From the NCBI RefSeq assembly GCF_051622035.1, contig NC_135364.1, forward strand, positions 20,363,001 through 20,427,000: a stretch of DNA of 64,000 bases. The letters are read 5' to 3'. Positions 1-13,503 of this stretch are shown here, piece by piece. The notes below the pieces were generated by a model, which had not been told where the DNA came from, ran no database searches, and saw only the letters and a list, made by a program, of their open reading frames with translations. The DNA comes from Arctopsyche grandis. Its lineage: Eukaryota; Arthropoda; Insecta; Trichoptera; Hydropsychidae. The translations under genes were made by a program, and so were the position numbers. Every line of letters begins with the position of its first letter. Within the stretch, counting starts at the first letter, position 1.

Positions 1-144
1 AGACATGGCTTTCACATGTACAAATGTATGTATGTAAGTACGAATTCGTAGTACCCAATTTTTGCTTTATGGGTTCATTACATATATAAATAAGTAGGTA
101 CTTGATTTTTCAATGTTGCTGCATCACAATGTATATATGTACAT

Positions 145-282
145 GAAATTTTATTAAAACATTGTGTATATATACCCATAAATATTGATATTTGAAGAAT
201 ATTTGAATATAAAATTAGATTAATTAATTTAAAAAAAATTAATTTATGGGTATATATATACACAATGTTTTAATAAAATTTC
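145..282. repeat. Short AT-rich foldback repeat
   Basis: Arms of about 39 bp (145-183 and 242-282) are inverted copies of each other, beginning GAAATTTTATTAAAACATTG on the left. The right arm differs mainly by one extra TA in a TATATA run. The spacer is AT-rich and non-coding. It resembles a small foldback MITE or an inverted duplication. Confidence 0.6.
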
Positions 283-536
283 TAGATATTACAATTTATT
301 TTTAAATTATTTTTTTTTTATTTAATTAATCTAATATTATTAGTACGTATTACATATATGTACTTTCAGCAGGGAAAAAAAGAAAATCACAAGTAATAAA
401 AAGGATAAGCAGGCAAAAAAGATCGCGAATGCCAAATCTTTGAGTGGAACTGTATGTATGTACATACATATAATGGTAAGAACACACTCAAAAGTGCGGC
501 ACGGGACGCATATGTACATAGACTCTAGGGGTGAAT

Positions 537-720
537 TTTATATAAAAAAGTAGTAAGTTCAAAACTGATTTGCTTTTGCCCACAAAAAATGGTTTACTAT
601 TTTCAATTACTATGTATTGTCCAACAAAGCAAGAGGGAAAAGAGGTTGAAAATTGACAATAGTGAACCATTTTTGTGGGCAAAAGCAAATCAGTTTAGTA
701 CTTACTACTTTTTTATATCA
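537..720. mobile_element. Foldback MITE (about 180 bp)
   Basis: Near-perfect terminal inverted repeats of about 70 bp start at TATAAAAAAGTAGTAAGT on the left and end in its inverse, ACTTACTACTTTTTTATA, on the right. Both arms contain the motif CTGATTTGCTTTTGCCCAC or its complement. The centre is a short spacer. No coding capacity. The family could not be assigned and no clear target duplication beyond TA-rich flanks is visible. Confidence 0.7.
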
Positions 721-820
721 AATTTATATATTTCCCATGATGCCATTACGAATTGCCCCTGAGCGACACGTATAATATTAAATTTGTATATATGTACATA
801 TATATAAATTTATAGATTAC

Positions 821-1075
821 TAGTTGTTTTACCCGGCTTCAACCAGTATTTGTAATATAAACAGCTTAAACATGGCGAATCTAAAAGTAAATCATTTGTT
901 TTTTTTTATTAAATTTAATTGAATCGAAAAAAATATAACATTCAACCAATTGAATTGTCGTCATAGAAACTTAGTTTTGTTTACGAAGTTCCAAACCAAA
1001 GATACATATATACATACTTACACACAAAGTCTCTTTCGAAATTATATATTAGATTAATTTTAAATCATATTCAAA
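821..1075 (-). repeat. Dispersed repeat ending in ...AACAACTAG, copy A
   Basis: Read on the minus strand this ends in GCCGGGTAAAACAACTAG followed by T. It matches the plus-strand sequence at about 33405-33622, including the stretch around GTCTCTTTCGAAATTA and the motif near CATAGAAACTT. The CTAG|T terminus is reminiscent of a Helitron 3' end, but a non-LTR retrotransposon tail is also possible. Confidence 0.55.
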
Positions 1076-1129
1076 TAGTGGTGAAATAGCGGGTAGGATG
1101 GTTTTGCCAACTTGATGAAGAAACGTTTC

Positions 1130-1316
1130 AACAATGAAATCAAATAAATTGACAAACTCTCATAGGAAACAATGGACTTGGGTTCAAAGTCTGACCAGCA
1201 GTGCTACATAAATACTTCCAAATAAATTATTTTCAATCCAGGTCAACCCAGGGTTTGAATCCGAGAACCTCTCGGTGGTTGGCATTAACGCAACCACCGA
1301 GCTATACTGCTGGCTA
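1130..1316 (-). mobile_element. tRNA-derived-like SINE, copy 1
   Basis: On the minus strand the element starts GCCAGCAGTATAGCTCGGTG and continues through a GGATTCAAACCCTGGG stretch. These resemble the A and B boxes of a tRNA-type internal RNA polymerase III promoter. About 190 bp match the plus-strand copy at 13308-13503, including the GTGCTGCTGGTCAGAC-like segment. Copy 1 has lost any clear A-rich tail and shows several substitutions, so it is old. Confidence 0.6.
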
Positions 1317-2927
1317 CTATTCAATTTGATAATACAGGAATTGGAATAGCAAAACTGAAAATGAATAACTGAAATTAAATATCACATGGTTTCCAGGATA
1401 TGAAAAGATCGATATGAATCATCGAAAAAATATATCTTATCATACACTGTGACCAGCACTGTATGGAATCAAAAATATGTACATACAAACGCATTTTTAA
1501 AAATAACCAAACCACTTTGAACGAAAATTAAATTTAACGCGATGCTCAAACATGAACTCCATTCAAAGACTACGATATTGAAATGCAACGGCATTTTAAT
1601 CGATACCTGTTGCATCAGTCGCCCACACACGACACATGGAAATGTACACAACAAAGCGATAAAACACTGTGGATTTCTACAAAATGAACAAAATGTGTAG
1701 CTACCGAAGAGGAATATTAATGTAAAACGGTGCCGAGAAAAGAGACACTTATTAAAATGCAACCGTCGACTTCAGACAAAGCCATAAACAAGAGTCTTCC
1801 TGTATCCCTTCAGACGGGACACATATCCTAATTAGAATATCGGAACATCAAAAACAAAGTGCATCCGTGGTTTTTAAAGGTACGGTAGAGATGCAACGGC
1901 GACCAGAGAGAGGTCTCTTAACGAGCGACTTGCAACGATAATGGTGCATTCACTTCACCCACGCTGCATATCATCATTGCCATACATTACTATAACAGAC
2001 CCATACATACAGTATAATATAACCAGATGCATTTTCGCCCGTCGGTCACACGAAGGGTAAGTACATACGATACAAACGAGTACAACTCTGGAAGACCATA
2101 ATGTAATGAGCTTGCGACACGTTCTAAATATCGTGACGACGAATACACCCACCCACGTGTCGCGAGCAATTTGTAAGTCAGATTAGGTTTTTTTTTGAGC
2201 TTTTATCTGGTTGAAGTGTGGGTGGCCGAGACACGTTTGAGGTTTGTCTGGACGCGAAACCCGAAAATATCCGCATTCGCGATTCCGGCTGACAGGATGC
2301 GTGACAATGGTCTTCAAATTTAAAGCAGTCCACGTCCTGTGCCGCAAGTCAATTTTGCGCAATGCGGGACTGGAATAATTTTAGCGACGTGTAAAAAATC
2401 ACCGGGAGGCAGACAGGATGCTTGATCCAAACAAAGTCAAAATTTCTTTTCTTTTTGGCAAGGAGAAGAGTCAGCGCGAGGCCAAGTTCAATGATAAAAA
2501 TCTACGAAATATAGTTACCAAAATTAAATGTACATATGTATGTATGTATATTACAATAACATCTATGTAAAATCAGCGTTCTTTTACATAAATACATACA
2601 TACACTTCCAATTAATTAATTAAGAAGAAAATGTGATTCATGACTAGTATTCCATACGATCTAGCAAGTAGCAGTTTTTTTTTATAATAGCTATCGAACT
2701 GATAAATTTCGTGTCATTGACTTCACATCATTGAAGAACATATGTATTTATTGTTTACTTTGTTTGGATCGTGACGAGATGATTTATAGTCCGACGACAC
2801 GCATGCAATTTTTCATTTAAGTATTGTATTGAAGCTTGTTTTTTATTTAGACCAATAACGAAGCGATTTAGATGTGTATTTATTACGCAACAAATCGAGC
2901 AACTTGTCGGCTTTCGTTCATGGACTC

Positions 2928-3360
2928 AAAATTTTATTTATTATTATAATAAATACATTAAAAATTGACAAAGAATAAAAATAATAACAAATTAATGACC
3001 GCTGTGACCTGACAGGTTACCCCAATGTGTCACTCCTTACAAAACATAGATAAAGTAAAAAAAAAAAAACAAAAAATATATAAATTATCAATCTAGTGTT
3101 GAATCTCATGAAACTGACCAATTCATCAACACCACAATCAAACAGATCCAAATCACGTTAAGGAACCGGACAGCTTCTACAAGAGACGAGTTACCGAAAG
3201 CAGATGTTCTCGCAACAAAAGGTTGGAAAAGTCGACAATGACATAAAGCTCTACCACATTCAGGAGCCCAAAATTTAAGCTCAGATAAAATTGAAGAGTT
3301 GTCAATACTCCAAAGAAGTATTTGGAAATAGAAACAATCCTTCTCGAAGATATTGATCAA
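2928..3360 (-). mobile_element. 3' end of a non-LTR (Jockey/CR1-group) LINE, copy 1
   Basis: The minus-strand frame at 3106-3360 contains IDNSSILSELKFWAPE followed by RTSAFGNSSLVEAVRFLN, the kind of C-terminal tail found after the reverse transcriptase of Jockey-like LINEs. The 3' non-coding part (3001-3050) contains GTGACACATTGGGGTAACCT, which is shared with the copy at 29490-30085, and the element ends in AATAAAATTTT near 2930. Only the 3' end remains, as expected of a 5'-truncated insertion. The clade is not certain. Confidence 0.6.
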
Positions 3361-5184
3361 CTATCCTCGAAAGCGTTAAACAAAGGACCGAACGTTATAT
3401 TGCATTTGATATTTTTTTTTCAACAAATCACTCGTAGTATCGCTGGCAACGAAAAATGTTGTAGCAAGAAACTTATCGTTCGATACATTGCTCCGCGAAT
3501 GACCAAATTATGAGTGAAGCCTTCAAAACTCATTCAAATTCAACATGATATTTTACGAGTAATTAACGAACCAATCGCCTACATTTTTAATATTACATAT
3601 GAAATAAGCATAAAAAACAAATTTATTTCTTGTTTTTATTGATATTGATAACAACAACCTAAAGATTAGCCCACTTCCCACGCTCGCCAAATAGGTATGC
3701 CCGAAGTATTTACCTTGCTACCCATAAGCTCAACAACCTTCCAGTTCAGAATCATTGTTGGCACAATTATAAATTATAACACATATTTCAAATCAGTCAT
3801 AAAATTTATAGCAACTACTTTCAATATCTCAAGATAAAAGGTTTATAACCTCAATTTCCAGCTAGCAAATTATTCAACACGCACGTATTCCAATGCGTCC
3901 AAAAATCATACACTAATTTAAACCCTGACGCAAATCTTAACGTGTATATAAAAATATCAACAGGAAAACTGTAAATTATCAACACGATATCAGTATTTAG
4001 TTACCGTCGCACAAAAGGGTATGACATTGCAAGAGATAAGGACACGTTTATAGAATCGGATGCTCCTCATCAGTACACGGAACCACCTGATTCAAACAGC
4101 ATTGACGTTACGTTAAATAAACAAGCCGGCCGGGTTTTTTTTTACTTTTTATATATAAATGAATTACTTACATGTGAGTAATCGTTCCCTGACTCAAACG
4201 AATCATCTATTACGCATTATTGGCTGAATAAGAAATGCCGAAGAAAATTCTAATCGCGAAATTCAATCAAATAGGCGAAAATATTCGAGCGATAAATTAC
4301 AAGAAACGGGTCACGGTCATTTTCGCGTTTTTTCTTTTACTCGGACGTATCCGTTGGTTCAGGTGCGAATCTACATCTTAGAATAGCCACCGTTTGAAAT
4401 AAGTAGGACAAATACGCCAGTTTCGTATACAAAATGAGTATTATTAGCTGAAAATGATTAAATTGTCAATTGTTAGAATCCTCGTGTGTGTCGCTACCAA
4501 GGTTGAATAATCATGTCAAATGTGCGTTTCAAGGTATTTTATGTAGGTAAACGCATGATTATTTTAGTTCACAATACATTATAGTATGTACATTTAATGT
4601 GTAGGTATACATAAGAAAATTCCATTAAAAATAATTAAAATGTGTGATAAAAATATTTGTGTATTATAGTTTTCTATACACAAGTACAACTCAGCTTGTT
4701 GTAAACTAGTCATTGTACCGCAAAAACCTATAAAGAGATGTATGTACATACATATGTATTCAACTCAGTATTGTATAGTTTTGGATGCGGAAATAACTTG
4801 GGTACGGAAATGACTATGTGTGCTAAAATCTTCTGATGGACTTTTGCAGTATCACTTTTACTACCCTTGTATCACTTTTATCGTGAAAATAGTAGAAAAT
4901 AAACAGACATTTTAGTACATTGTACCTCAATGATGTATTATATCATTCAGTGGTGGTAGCTATCAATGACGTGTGTATAATGAAAAATTGGTTAAATAGC
5001 ATTTGTATGTAAATTCATAGACACCATCTACGTATCTTTCAATTACAATTTGAATACACATAAAAGCCGACAATTCATTTCTTATGTTACGCGTATGCTT
5101 ATAAAATAATCATATTGATCATATAGATATATGTACATAAAAAAGTTCAAACTGAACATTTAAGCCTAACAGAGACACAGAGTG

Positions 5185-5430
5185 TTACGCAGCATGTGTT
5201 TTTTTTTTTAGTTTACATATGTAAACAAACGCTAGCACGTCTGATGTACGCTATAGCGATCCAGGCCAAAACGCACCCCCTGTAGTGTTTTCGGAAATAT
5301 TTTATCCTCGTATTACCAAAGATTTGAGAGTGATCGATAATGGTGATTCACATATTTTAAGTAATGTAGAATAATATCGTACGAATTAACAATGACATGA
5401 ACTGGAATCTATCTAGGTATGCCGTGCCGT
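5185..5430 (+). repeat. Dispersed repeat family C, copy 1
   Basis: It contains AACGCTAGCACG, then CCAGGCC, then CACCCCCTGTAGTGTTTTCGG, and ends with TACGAATTAACAATGA. The same order of motifs is found at 7635-7775 and 25845-26015. No coding capacity. Type of element unknown. Confidence 0.5.
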
Positions 5431-5654
5431 ATGATTCAGTGTGTAAATATTTTTAATATGCGAAAAATCTATCGGAACTATTAGAAAAATACCTACATAT
5501 TTGTTAAATGTTATTTTATTAAATAATCGGATAAGAAAGATATAGAAATATATGTATTTTTATGTATGTAGAATAATATAAAATATGAATATCGATCAGC
5601 CGAACGTCCCAATATGGGACCCCTCAAGTAGTCCGGGCCCTGGAACTTTAACCT

Positions 5655-5667
5655 CCCCCCCCCCCCC
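5655..5667 (+). repeat. Poly-C run (13 bases)
   Basis: A run of 13 cytosines lies in an otherwise AT-rich stretch, just after GGAACTTTAACCT. Confidence 0.9.
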
Positions 5668-7634
5668 TTCTCAGCGGCCTTGGTCTTGTCGATTTCTACA
5701 TCATATATTTCATATCCTTGTGGTTGATTTAGAAATCATTCTTTACGAATACAACTGACAGTTGTATTATATTAAATTTTAAAATAAGTTGTTTTTAGAA
5801 AGTAAGTAAGAAACGGATTAGAATTTACTCCTCCCCTTTACTAAAAAAAAATGACATCTACCATTATCCCTTACCTTTCCAAAATAAATTTCCCCTTCAT
5901 ATTGTTTCTTGCGGATCGCATTCAAAACAATCAAAGCTCCCATACCAATCGGACGATCTTCGTCACCGATACCATCAGTTTTAATTAAACACATAGCAGA
6001 AGAAAACGAGCTAGGAAAAGCCGTGCGATAGTTAGATATTCGACCAAAAGTGTCCATTGTTCCGGTTCAACCTGTCCCACCTTATAATCGCATACATATG
6101 CATACTTAAAGCACACGATTCCAAGTGTGAATATATCCGTAAACAAATATTATAATACACCAGAGGCGGGTTGCGACACCCAGAACGGCGATCTCGTGGG
6201 AAACGTGCGGGTAACCGTTTCAGAACCCAAGAATGGATTATTATTGTGTGTTTGTTGTTGTGTACCTTACTGGTTTTGCGACCGGTCGGGTCAGTGCACT
6301 CCTACGAATGCGGAATTATTAACCATAACAGTTTTTGACGGTGAATTTCGCAATTAGCGACCGCCCCTGAAAATGCGAGTGGCCGAGAGGAGAAAGTGCG
6401 CGGGACTCGCGTGTAGCCGACCGATTAAAATGGATCAATTGCGCTTGCAAAAATAGGAAAGAAAGCAGAGAGGAGAAACTGACATGGGGTGTTTCTTATA
6501 TTTGAGAGAACGAGAGCGATCTAAGCCCAAAGGTGATAATTAAATAGAGAGCTGGGGTGTCACAAGTTTAGCGTTGATCTGGCGAACTCCCCCAGTTGTC
6601 GCAAATCAAGTTCTCACGAGTCAGGATGAGAAAGCGTCATAGGATCATTAGCAAGATTAGCGTGACGGTAATCCACCGGGCGATGGTTAAAGGTTATCAT
6701 TGTGTCATGATCAGAAGCACACTTAGCCATGACTGCTTGCAAGTTTTTTTGCTCGTTCTATGCTCCACCTTCGGCACGCCTACCATCAATGCCAGTTGAC
6801 TCTTGAGATACTAGATCTAAAGTCAATTCAGTTACGCTATTGAAACGTAACGCTCGAGGCGTCTCACCTTGACAGAAAATAATTAACGAAAGAGTTCAAA
6901 TGAAACGATCAACATCCTAGGATCTGTGACATTGAAATTTGGCCGTTAAAACGAATTAAAAAATGTCAATTGCAAAACCAGTACTGGTTAGAGAAATTAT
7001 ACTGAAATTTGCATAGACGGCTGAAGATGTGGATTTTTATATTGGTGATTTCACGGCGTTTACGATTTACATAAAACCGTGTTTAATGATATGTTCGAGA
7101 AATGCTGTAACATCGAGGTACCTATGTACACCCATTTATATATGTATGTACATAAGATTCATGAATATTAAAATTGCCATTTTATATCACAGTGATTTTC
7201 AAATGCGGCCACTAGATTGTTTTGACGTGGCCTCAAAAATCTGAAGAAAGTAAAGAAAACACTGTGCAAAATTAATGGCAAGGTCGAGTCTCTCATCAAT
7301 GTATGCTAAAATTCGATTAGACTGAGGAGTTAAACGGAAAATTTCGGGTGAGGTATCATAAAAAATAACCTACATTTTACCAGCAATTTGCGAAGGAATT
7401 TCCGGCCTTTTGGAAAATTTCGACCAAATCAAAATTTCAGTTGTTACTGACAGCTATTATTAAGTACTGGTGTTGTTCCAGAAAGGAATTGATGCACGAA
7501 TTAAAATAAAGTCGGAATCGGAATCAAAATCGATATAATAGTTTTAAAATGTCTTTTTTTGAAATCTCCATACTTTTCGATGCACTTACCACATACCCAC
7601 ATACAGTGTTTTATTGTTATTGAGTGTTTTATTT

Positions 7635-7775
7635 TTAGATAGTTAACTTGTAAAAAAACGCTAGCACGCACAATCTATGCTATGGCACCCAGGCCTAAAA
7701 TCCTTGTATTGACATGTTTATTTAGACATGATTCCCATAATTGAAGAAAAGTAGGAGAAAAAAAACCCTGTGGAG
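7635..7775 (+). repeat. Dispersed repeat family C, copy 2
   Basis: It has AACGCTAGCACGCACAAT, then CTATGGCACCCAGGCC, and later CCCATAATTGAAGAAAAG, matching in order the copies at 5185 and 25845. The middle segment with the CACCCCCT motif is missing. Confidence 0.45.
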
Positions 7776-9474
7776 TGAGAAGATTTTTCACCACGGGAGG
7801 CCAAGATCGCGCCCGTGCCATGCGATTAAGTGTGTTTGCGCCTTAACAGTCTGCAACTTTCGGTCTTTTTTCAACTTCTTAATATTAAATTTATTTTGTA
7901 GTTTCAACCATTATTTTTTCACTTTTTAACCATTTTTATAGGGCTGTTCTTAGTTTCACTTCGCCTATTGGTCTGACACTATTCCTACATTCTTTCGATC
8001 GGTTTGAAACGTTCCAATTTTTAACCACTCTTCCTATTGATTTTTCTTTAAAAACTGAACAGTGGTACAAAAAATTGCATATGTAGCTCTTAAAAACTTT
8101 CTCTTATTCAAAGTGTCTCAGATCAAGATCTGATCCTACTAAAAAAAAGCACTTATCTAAAGAGGCTAGTAAAGAAAACATAGTTTTCAAGAAATAGCGT
8201 ATGTTTATAATAAGTTGTAAGACAGCTGTATCTTATTTGGATTCAATGACTCATGACTAAATTAAACGAGTCTATCAAGTATATAAAAAGTAAACGTTAA
8301 AGCTTCATTGAGAATCGCTGATAAATAACTTGAATTATTTTCCATTTTAATTACCTTGAACTGCTGCATTATATCGCAATTGACGCAACAGCGGATTAAA
8401 TGGAAAAAAGTGAAACGTCACCGTTTTCCAATTAGACGCAACGAGTATGAAAGTTATGTGAAGAACGTGTTGAAACTTAAGTAGAGGGTAGCTTAACTCC
8501 TCAAATGAACGTTGAACATGTGTTAACGACGCCAAATGCACTCTAATTATACACCCCAGCACTTTAGTAAAGGGATAACTCGCATTACATGCATACGCAC
8601 TGTGCACTTCTGCACAATATCAAATTTACTATTTTTAAAGGTACAAAGAGGGGAAAGGAAGATAAAAGCAGGAAGATCTAGTTACGGATCGCGGCTCTGG
8701 GCAATAAGATACGCCTTTGACACCTGAAGTTGCTCGAGGCTGCTCTTGCATGACCGTAAGCAATTTTTTGGATAATCGACGAAGCAATTCGGTGTGAAGG
8801 TGACTCGGCATCGTCAAGAGGTCAATTTTGACCGCTTTTTTGGCGAAAAAGCGGCACAACAAAGAAAAGGAGGAAAAACAGATGAAACTGGCCAAACTTC
8901 TCGGACATTGCATCAAAGTACACTGTTGCGGCCTTCGTGAGCGACAAGTGAAGAAGCCATTGTGAGTGAACGGTGGATTCACTACGTAAATGGTTATTCA
9001 CGGTTTTTTGCTTCCAACTCAAATAATTACACATCTATTTAAAGCGACACGTGACGAAGCAGCACGATTGGTTAGACCGGGTATGAATATGGATAAAGGT
9101 AACGCGATGTGTTGTACGCATGTGGAAAATTACGTAATTGAGTAATAATGACTCCTTTCTTGGCGGTTTTACTTTCCTTTATTACAAGAAATAGAAGAGG
9201 GACTGCCGGCTGGTGTATGGTGATTGGCACATCACCTATTGAATGTTTAACTGATACTAACTATTAAATGAACGCAGTGCACCGTTGGTAGCCCTCTGTT
9301 TATACATTTATATTAAATATTAGGTGGGGAGCGACCATAACAACATGAAGATTGTCCACATGTTTCTTTCTTGTTTTTAGATGGTAATTTGTGCATTTTA
9401 ATGATTTGGCAGTCAGAACTTTGAGACTGCTGCTCATAACAAAGACCTCGAGCTCTTCCAGTCCTATTATTCTT

Positions 9475-9532
9475 TATATGTATGTATATATACATACATA
9501 TGTTCGTATATATGTATGTATGTATATAATTC
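9475..9532. repeat. TATG/CATA microsatellite
   Basis: TATGTATGTATATATACATA-type tetranucleotide repeat, self-complementary. Similar short tracts occur near 2530, 22205, 22285, 36960 and 39960 and are characteristic of this genome. Confidence 0.8.
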
Positions 9533-11384
9533 GCCATGTTAATTAAAATCGTAGTTACTCACTCAAAATCAACACAAGAACTTAATAGAATACCTCAAAA
9601 TATTCGAAATACTACCCTTTTGATTAAAAAAATAGTATTTTAGAAAGTAGTGGACCTTCTACCGAGAAATTCTGAGAATTCAAAATATTTAGAGGTGATG
9701 CGATTTCAATTCCCGTTACTGTACATAAATTTATCTTGCAAACAATATGTATGCAGCTTCTACAAGTGGATCAATAGTGTTGAATCAGCATTGAAATTTA
9801 TGATCCAGACGTTTTAAATAAGAAATAAAAGAAATCTAAATTTCACTCGGCAAATTTCTTTAACTGAGAGGAGACCGTCCATGCTTGCCAATTTTTTTGC
9901 GCAAAAACGAAGAAAGCGAAAATTTTAATATGATGTTGAAAATTGCTTTTTGGATAGAGATGGTTTTAAATTACATTAAATCCGATAAAAAAATTCAATT
10001 TCATTGCGGTCAATGATAGATTGTGTGCTTTCATCTGAAAGGCAAAGCATTTAAAGTCGTGAGACAAACTCACGTTTTCTATTCAATCTACATATAATAC
10101 GATTTAATTCAATAATAATACTAATCTAAACAGATCATCAATTTTATTGCAGATATATCAATAACCACAATGCGATAAAATCTACATATGTATGTACAAA
10201 AAGAAATAATGGAAAACCAGTATATTTCCGTTTTCGGTATCCAAACCTGTAGTAGCGTCGTTCTATTTGACCTCTGAATTGAACAATTTAAGCCACTTAC
10301 TCATTAAAAATAGATAAAAAATACATAAATCGATTGAGCGTGTCTGGAAAATGGCGTTACATATGGAAAACGCAGGAAAGCTCGTTCAAACTCGAACGAT
10401 CGAATTCACCTTGACAGTTCTGTCATCATCTGGAGGAGGTATGTATGTTTTTTCCTCGACAGGTCTTGACAGACGTTGACACGCCGAGCGACAAGGTGAG
10501 ACATGCAACGTCTAGATTTCGGGTAGAACTCATGATGAACGTTTGAAAATGTCATTGAGGTGCGGCGACGACGTGTGGAGAAAACGAGGTTGAGGCAAGG
10601 AAGGAGGACCAGAGCAGACCACATGGCGAGCGCGCGACAGATGGTGCAAAACCCCACCAAACAGCCACACAACTGGAAACGGAACAAAGCTCAAGCCGAA
10701 GCGGGGGCGGCTGCTCGAGATTGAGATATGATTATAGGAAAATAGAAGAAGAAAAAACAACGATAGCCATTAACGGTAGGTGTAATGTTGACACGCATTG
10801 CTCGACCGTCTGTGGGTATAGTTGACCAATCGACGTTTTTTGCGGTCCAGCATTACAAAGAAACGAGACAAGCATTCTTTGAATTATGTCGAAGACAATT
10901 ATTATTATGTACATAAAAAGTTCCGTTCCCATCGGTATACTAATCCAATTCAGGATCGTACTCCAAGGAAAGCAGTGCTACGACTGCTCCAACACTCATA
11001 TCATAGCTCATTTAAAAGTATTTCTACCAGTACGATGTTTCTGGATATGAACTATGGTACACATTAGTAGAAATGTTATTGTTGCAAGGGGTGTCAATAG
11101 AATTTAGCCACTATGTATAGCGACATACACCATAAATAGCTCTACGCTATAAGACCTAAATTACTCAAAATTTGAAATTGTATTGTTGGCCTAATTGGTC
11201 TCTTCATCAGTCTTTGATTATATCCCAAAATAATCTATGTATTATACATATGTATGTATGTGAAATCGTATCGCATCAAATGTTGTACCTATGCTATATA
11301 ATTTTCATTAACTAGTCTTTATAGATGAAAACCTCTGCAAACCTTTTAAACTTTCATCTACTGTTCTCTACACATTTTGTTTAC

Positions 11385-11830
11385 TATTCACCATCCACTT
11401 CCGGACGATGACTTCTTCAACACGCTTCTATTCATCTCTGTTTTGAACAACTCACATTCAGCTCACACATTTCCAATTTCGTCTACCCATCTTCCTTGCA
11501 GCCTTCCTTTCACCCAAAACATTCTCTCGGGTAACATTCTAACACTTCTTATTTCCACCTTTCGTTAATTCTTCAATTCGTTCATTTCAATCTCGTCACC
11601 TTCTCCGCCACTACCCTTGTCATGCTTCTCACCCACGTATTCGGTTTTCTATCTCAACTCGTTATGCCGAGCATATAGTGATCCATACTTCATTGAGGGC
11701 ATTGTACTTTGTGTAGCATCTTGGCGTTCAATTTCCAAGTTTCACATCCACACGTCGATACCAAAACGCATTGATCGAAGATCTTTTTCTTCAGGCAAAG
11801 TGTCATTTTTTTATTTTAAACCAGCATTTC
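11385..11830 (-). mobile_element. RTE-like LINE fragment (reverse transcriptase C-terminus), copy 1
   Basis: Read on the minus strand, the segment encodes MTLCLKKKIFDQCVL, then CETWKLNAKMLHKVQC, then YMLGITS. This is the region after the reverse transcriptase catalytic core in RTE-type LINEs, where a typical product reads GCETW near this point. The frame contains stops, so it is a decayed fragment. It matches the plus-strand copy at 15598-16095 in its first half. Confidence 0.6.
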
Positions 11831-13307
11831 AGTCCATCATAATTTCACACGTGTCTTTATTTCTTCTTCGTTACTATCGGACATGTCTATTTAATGAAAT
11901 GGCTCAAAATCCAATATTTTTTTAAACTTTCTATTGGATACCATTTAAAAGCTAGCTCATAAAATATTTTTCTTATTATTAGCCTTTTACGATTAATATA
12001 AGTATCATTATATGATTGTCTAATATTACTTTCTGTATCCAAGATTCACATGCATATGCTACATATGTATATAATTATGAAAAATACGTATACCTGAAAT
12101 GGTATTAGGGAATGAACTTTTGAATTTGGTATGCGGCCCTACAGACATGGCGTTTAGCAAAGCGCACAGGTGATCAGTTACAGCCGCAGGCGAAAGGTTA
12201 ATATGCATATAATATATTCGAGTCATTAAATTAAGATAATACGAGGAATGCCTCCTCGCCCCCGTGGATTTCACCATCTATTAATTTTTGCGCACACACA
12301 GCACGTTCGCCATTTTGAAACCGTTTATTACGCCTCAAAACGACGTTTTCCAGATGAAAACAGATGGGCGTAAGCGACACTGCGATGCGTTGGCGCGTAA
12401 GTTATGTGAGAGGAAAAAAAAGCGTTTTAAATAAAATCTATAACAATTTGCACATATAAATGAGTGCTTAAAATGCGAATGCAAATAGAAACGCCTCTAT
12501 TGCGACAAAGCGAGCATTATGCACACGAGCGCTATGTTAGAAACATGCAATAAAATGTCAACTTTCGGTAAGTTATTATATTTGGTACGCTGAGCTGATA
12601 AAATATGCGATAAATTACGAGTGTCCCAATATATTTATATACACTGATGAACTCATGACTGTCGGTGTGGTGTGAAAATATTGATTTTTATAACATAAAT
12701 ATTTCCATCTCGTAATAAAAACAAACGTGAATCTAACAATGCAGACAAAATATACATACATAAAAGCTTACAAATATTATATTCACATATATCAACGCTC
12801 AAGTGCTATATAAACATACTATATATACATAAAATTTCTGCTAAAGTTCATATAATATCGAAAAATATGCAGCGGAATTACCCAGCCTCACCTGTATTTG
12901 AATTCGAATATGTATAAATGAATTTCATTTCATTTCAGTAGTCTTTGAAGCGGAAAATTTTTATATCTCGATTTCAAATAATAATACACCTTTCCAAAAA
13001 ATTTCAAAGCAAGAGCGCAAAAGAGCTTGTAAAAAATTATTTTTCTACGAAATTAACAATATCAAAACCCTCTACCCTGTTCTATGAACTATGAACCTCT
13101 AGCACTCGCTACCTTAAAATATGCGATTCCTATAGGTCAGAGCATCTTAGCTGAGCAACGTTTATTTATTTTAATGAGTCATGAAATAAATAAACTTCAA
13201 ATAAAACAGATATGTATCCAAAGTTAAACGTCATATTATCTTGATTTTATTATGTTGATGACTGTCTGGTATTAACCACTACCAGGGATTATTTTTTTAC
13301 CATACAA

Positions 13308-13503
13308 ACCAGCAGCATAGCTCGTCGGTTGAGTTAACGCTAATCACCGAGAGGTTTCCGGGTAAAAACCCTGGGTCGACCTCGATTGAAAAGAATTTAT
13401 TCTGTAGTGCTGCTGGTCAGACGTGGATATTTGTAACTCCAAGTCAATCGTTTTCTATCAGAGTGGTTCCTCGTCAATGGTAAATGTAAATTAAAAAAAA
13501 AAA
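13308..13503 (+). mobile_element. tRNA-derived-like SINE, copy 2 with A-rich tail
   Basis: It starts ACCAGCAGCATAGCTCGTCG and carries CCGAGAGGTTTCC and AACCCTGGGTCGACC, matching the minus-strand copy at 1130-1316 over most of its length. It ends in an A-rich tail at about 13491-13503, as expected for a SINE reverse-transcribed from its 3' end. It is better preserved than copy 1. Confidence 0.65.

Noticed and set aside
1200-1316. tRNA gene
   Set aside because: The A/B-box-like strings do not fold as a complete cloverleaf by eye and belong to a repeated SINE.
5818-6057. 79-codon minus-strand frame
   Set aside because: No recognisable domain and no splice or promoter evidence; a kinesin or other exon could not be supported.
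8347-9034. Overlapping frames on both strands
   Set aside because: Composition and overlap suggest chance frames; no family signature.
11617-11925. 102-codon plus-strand frame
   Set aside because: Antisense to the RTE-like LINE fragment on the minus strand.
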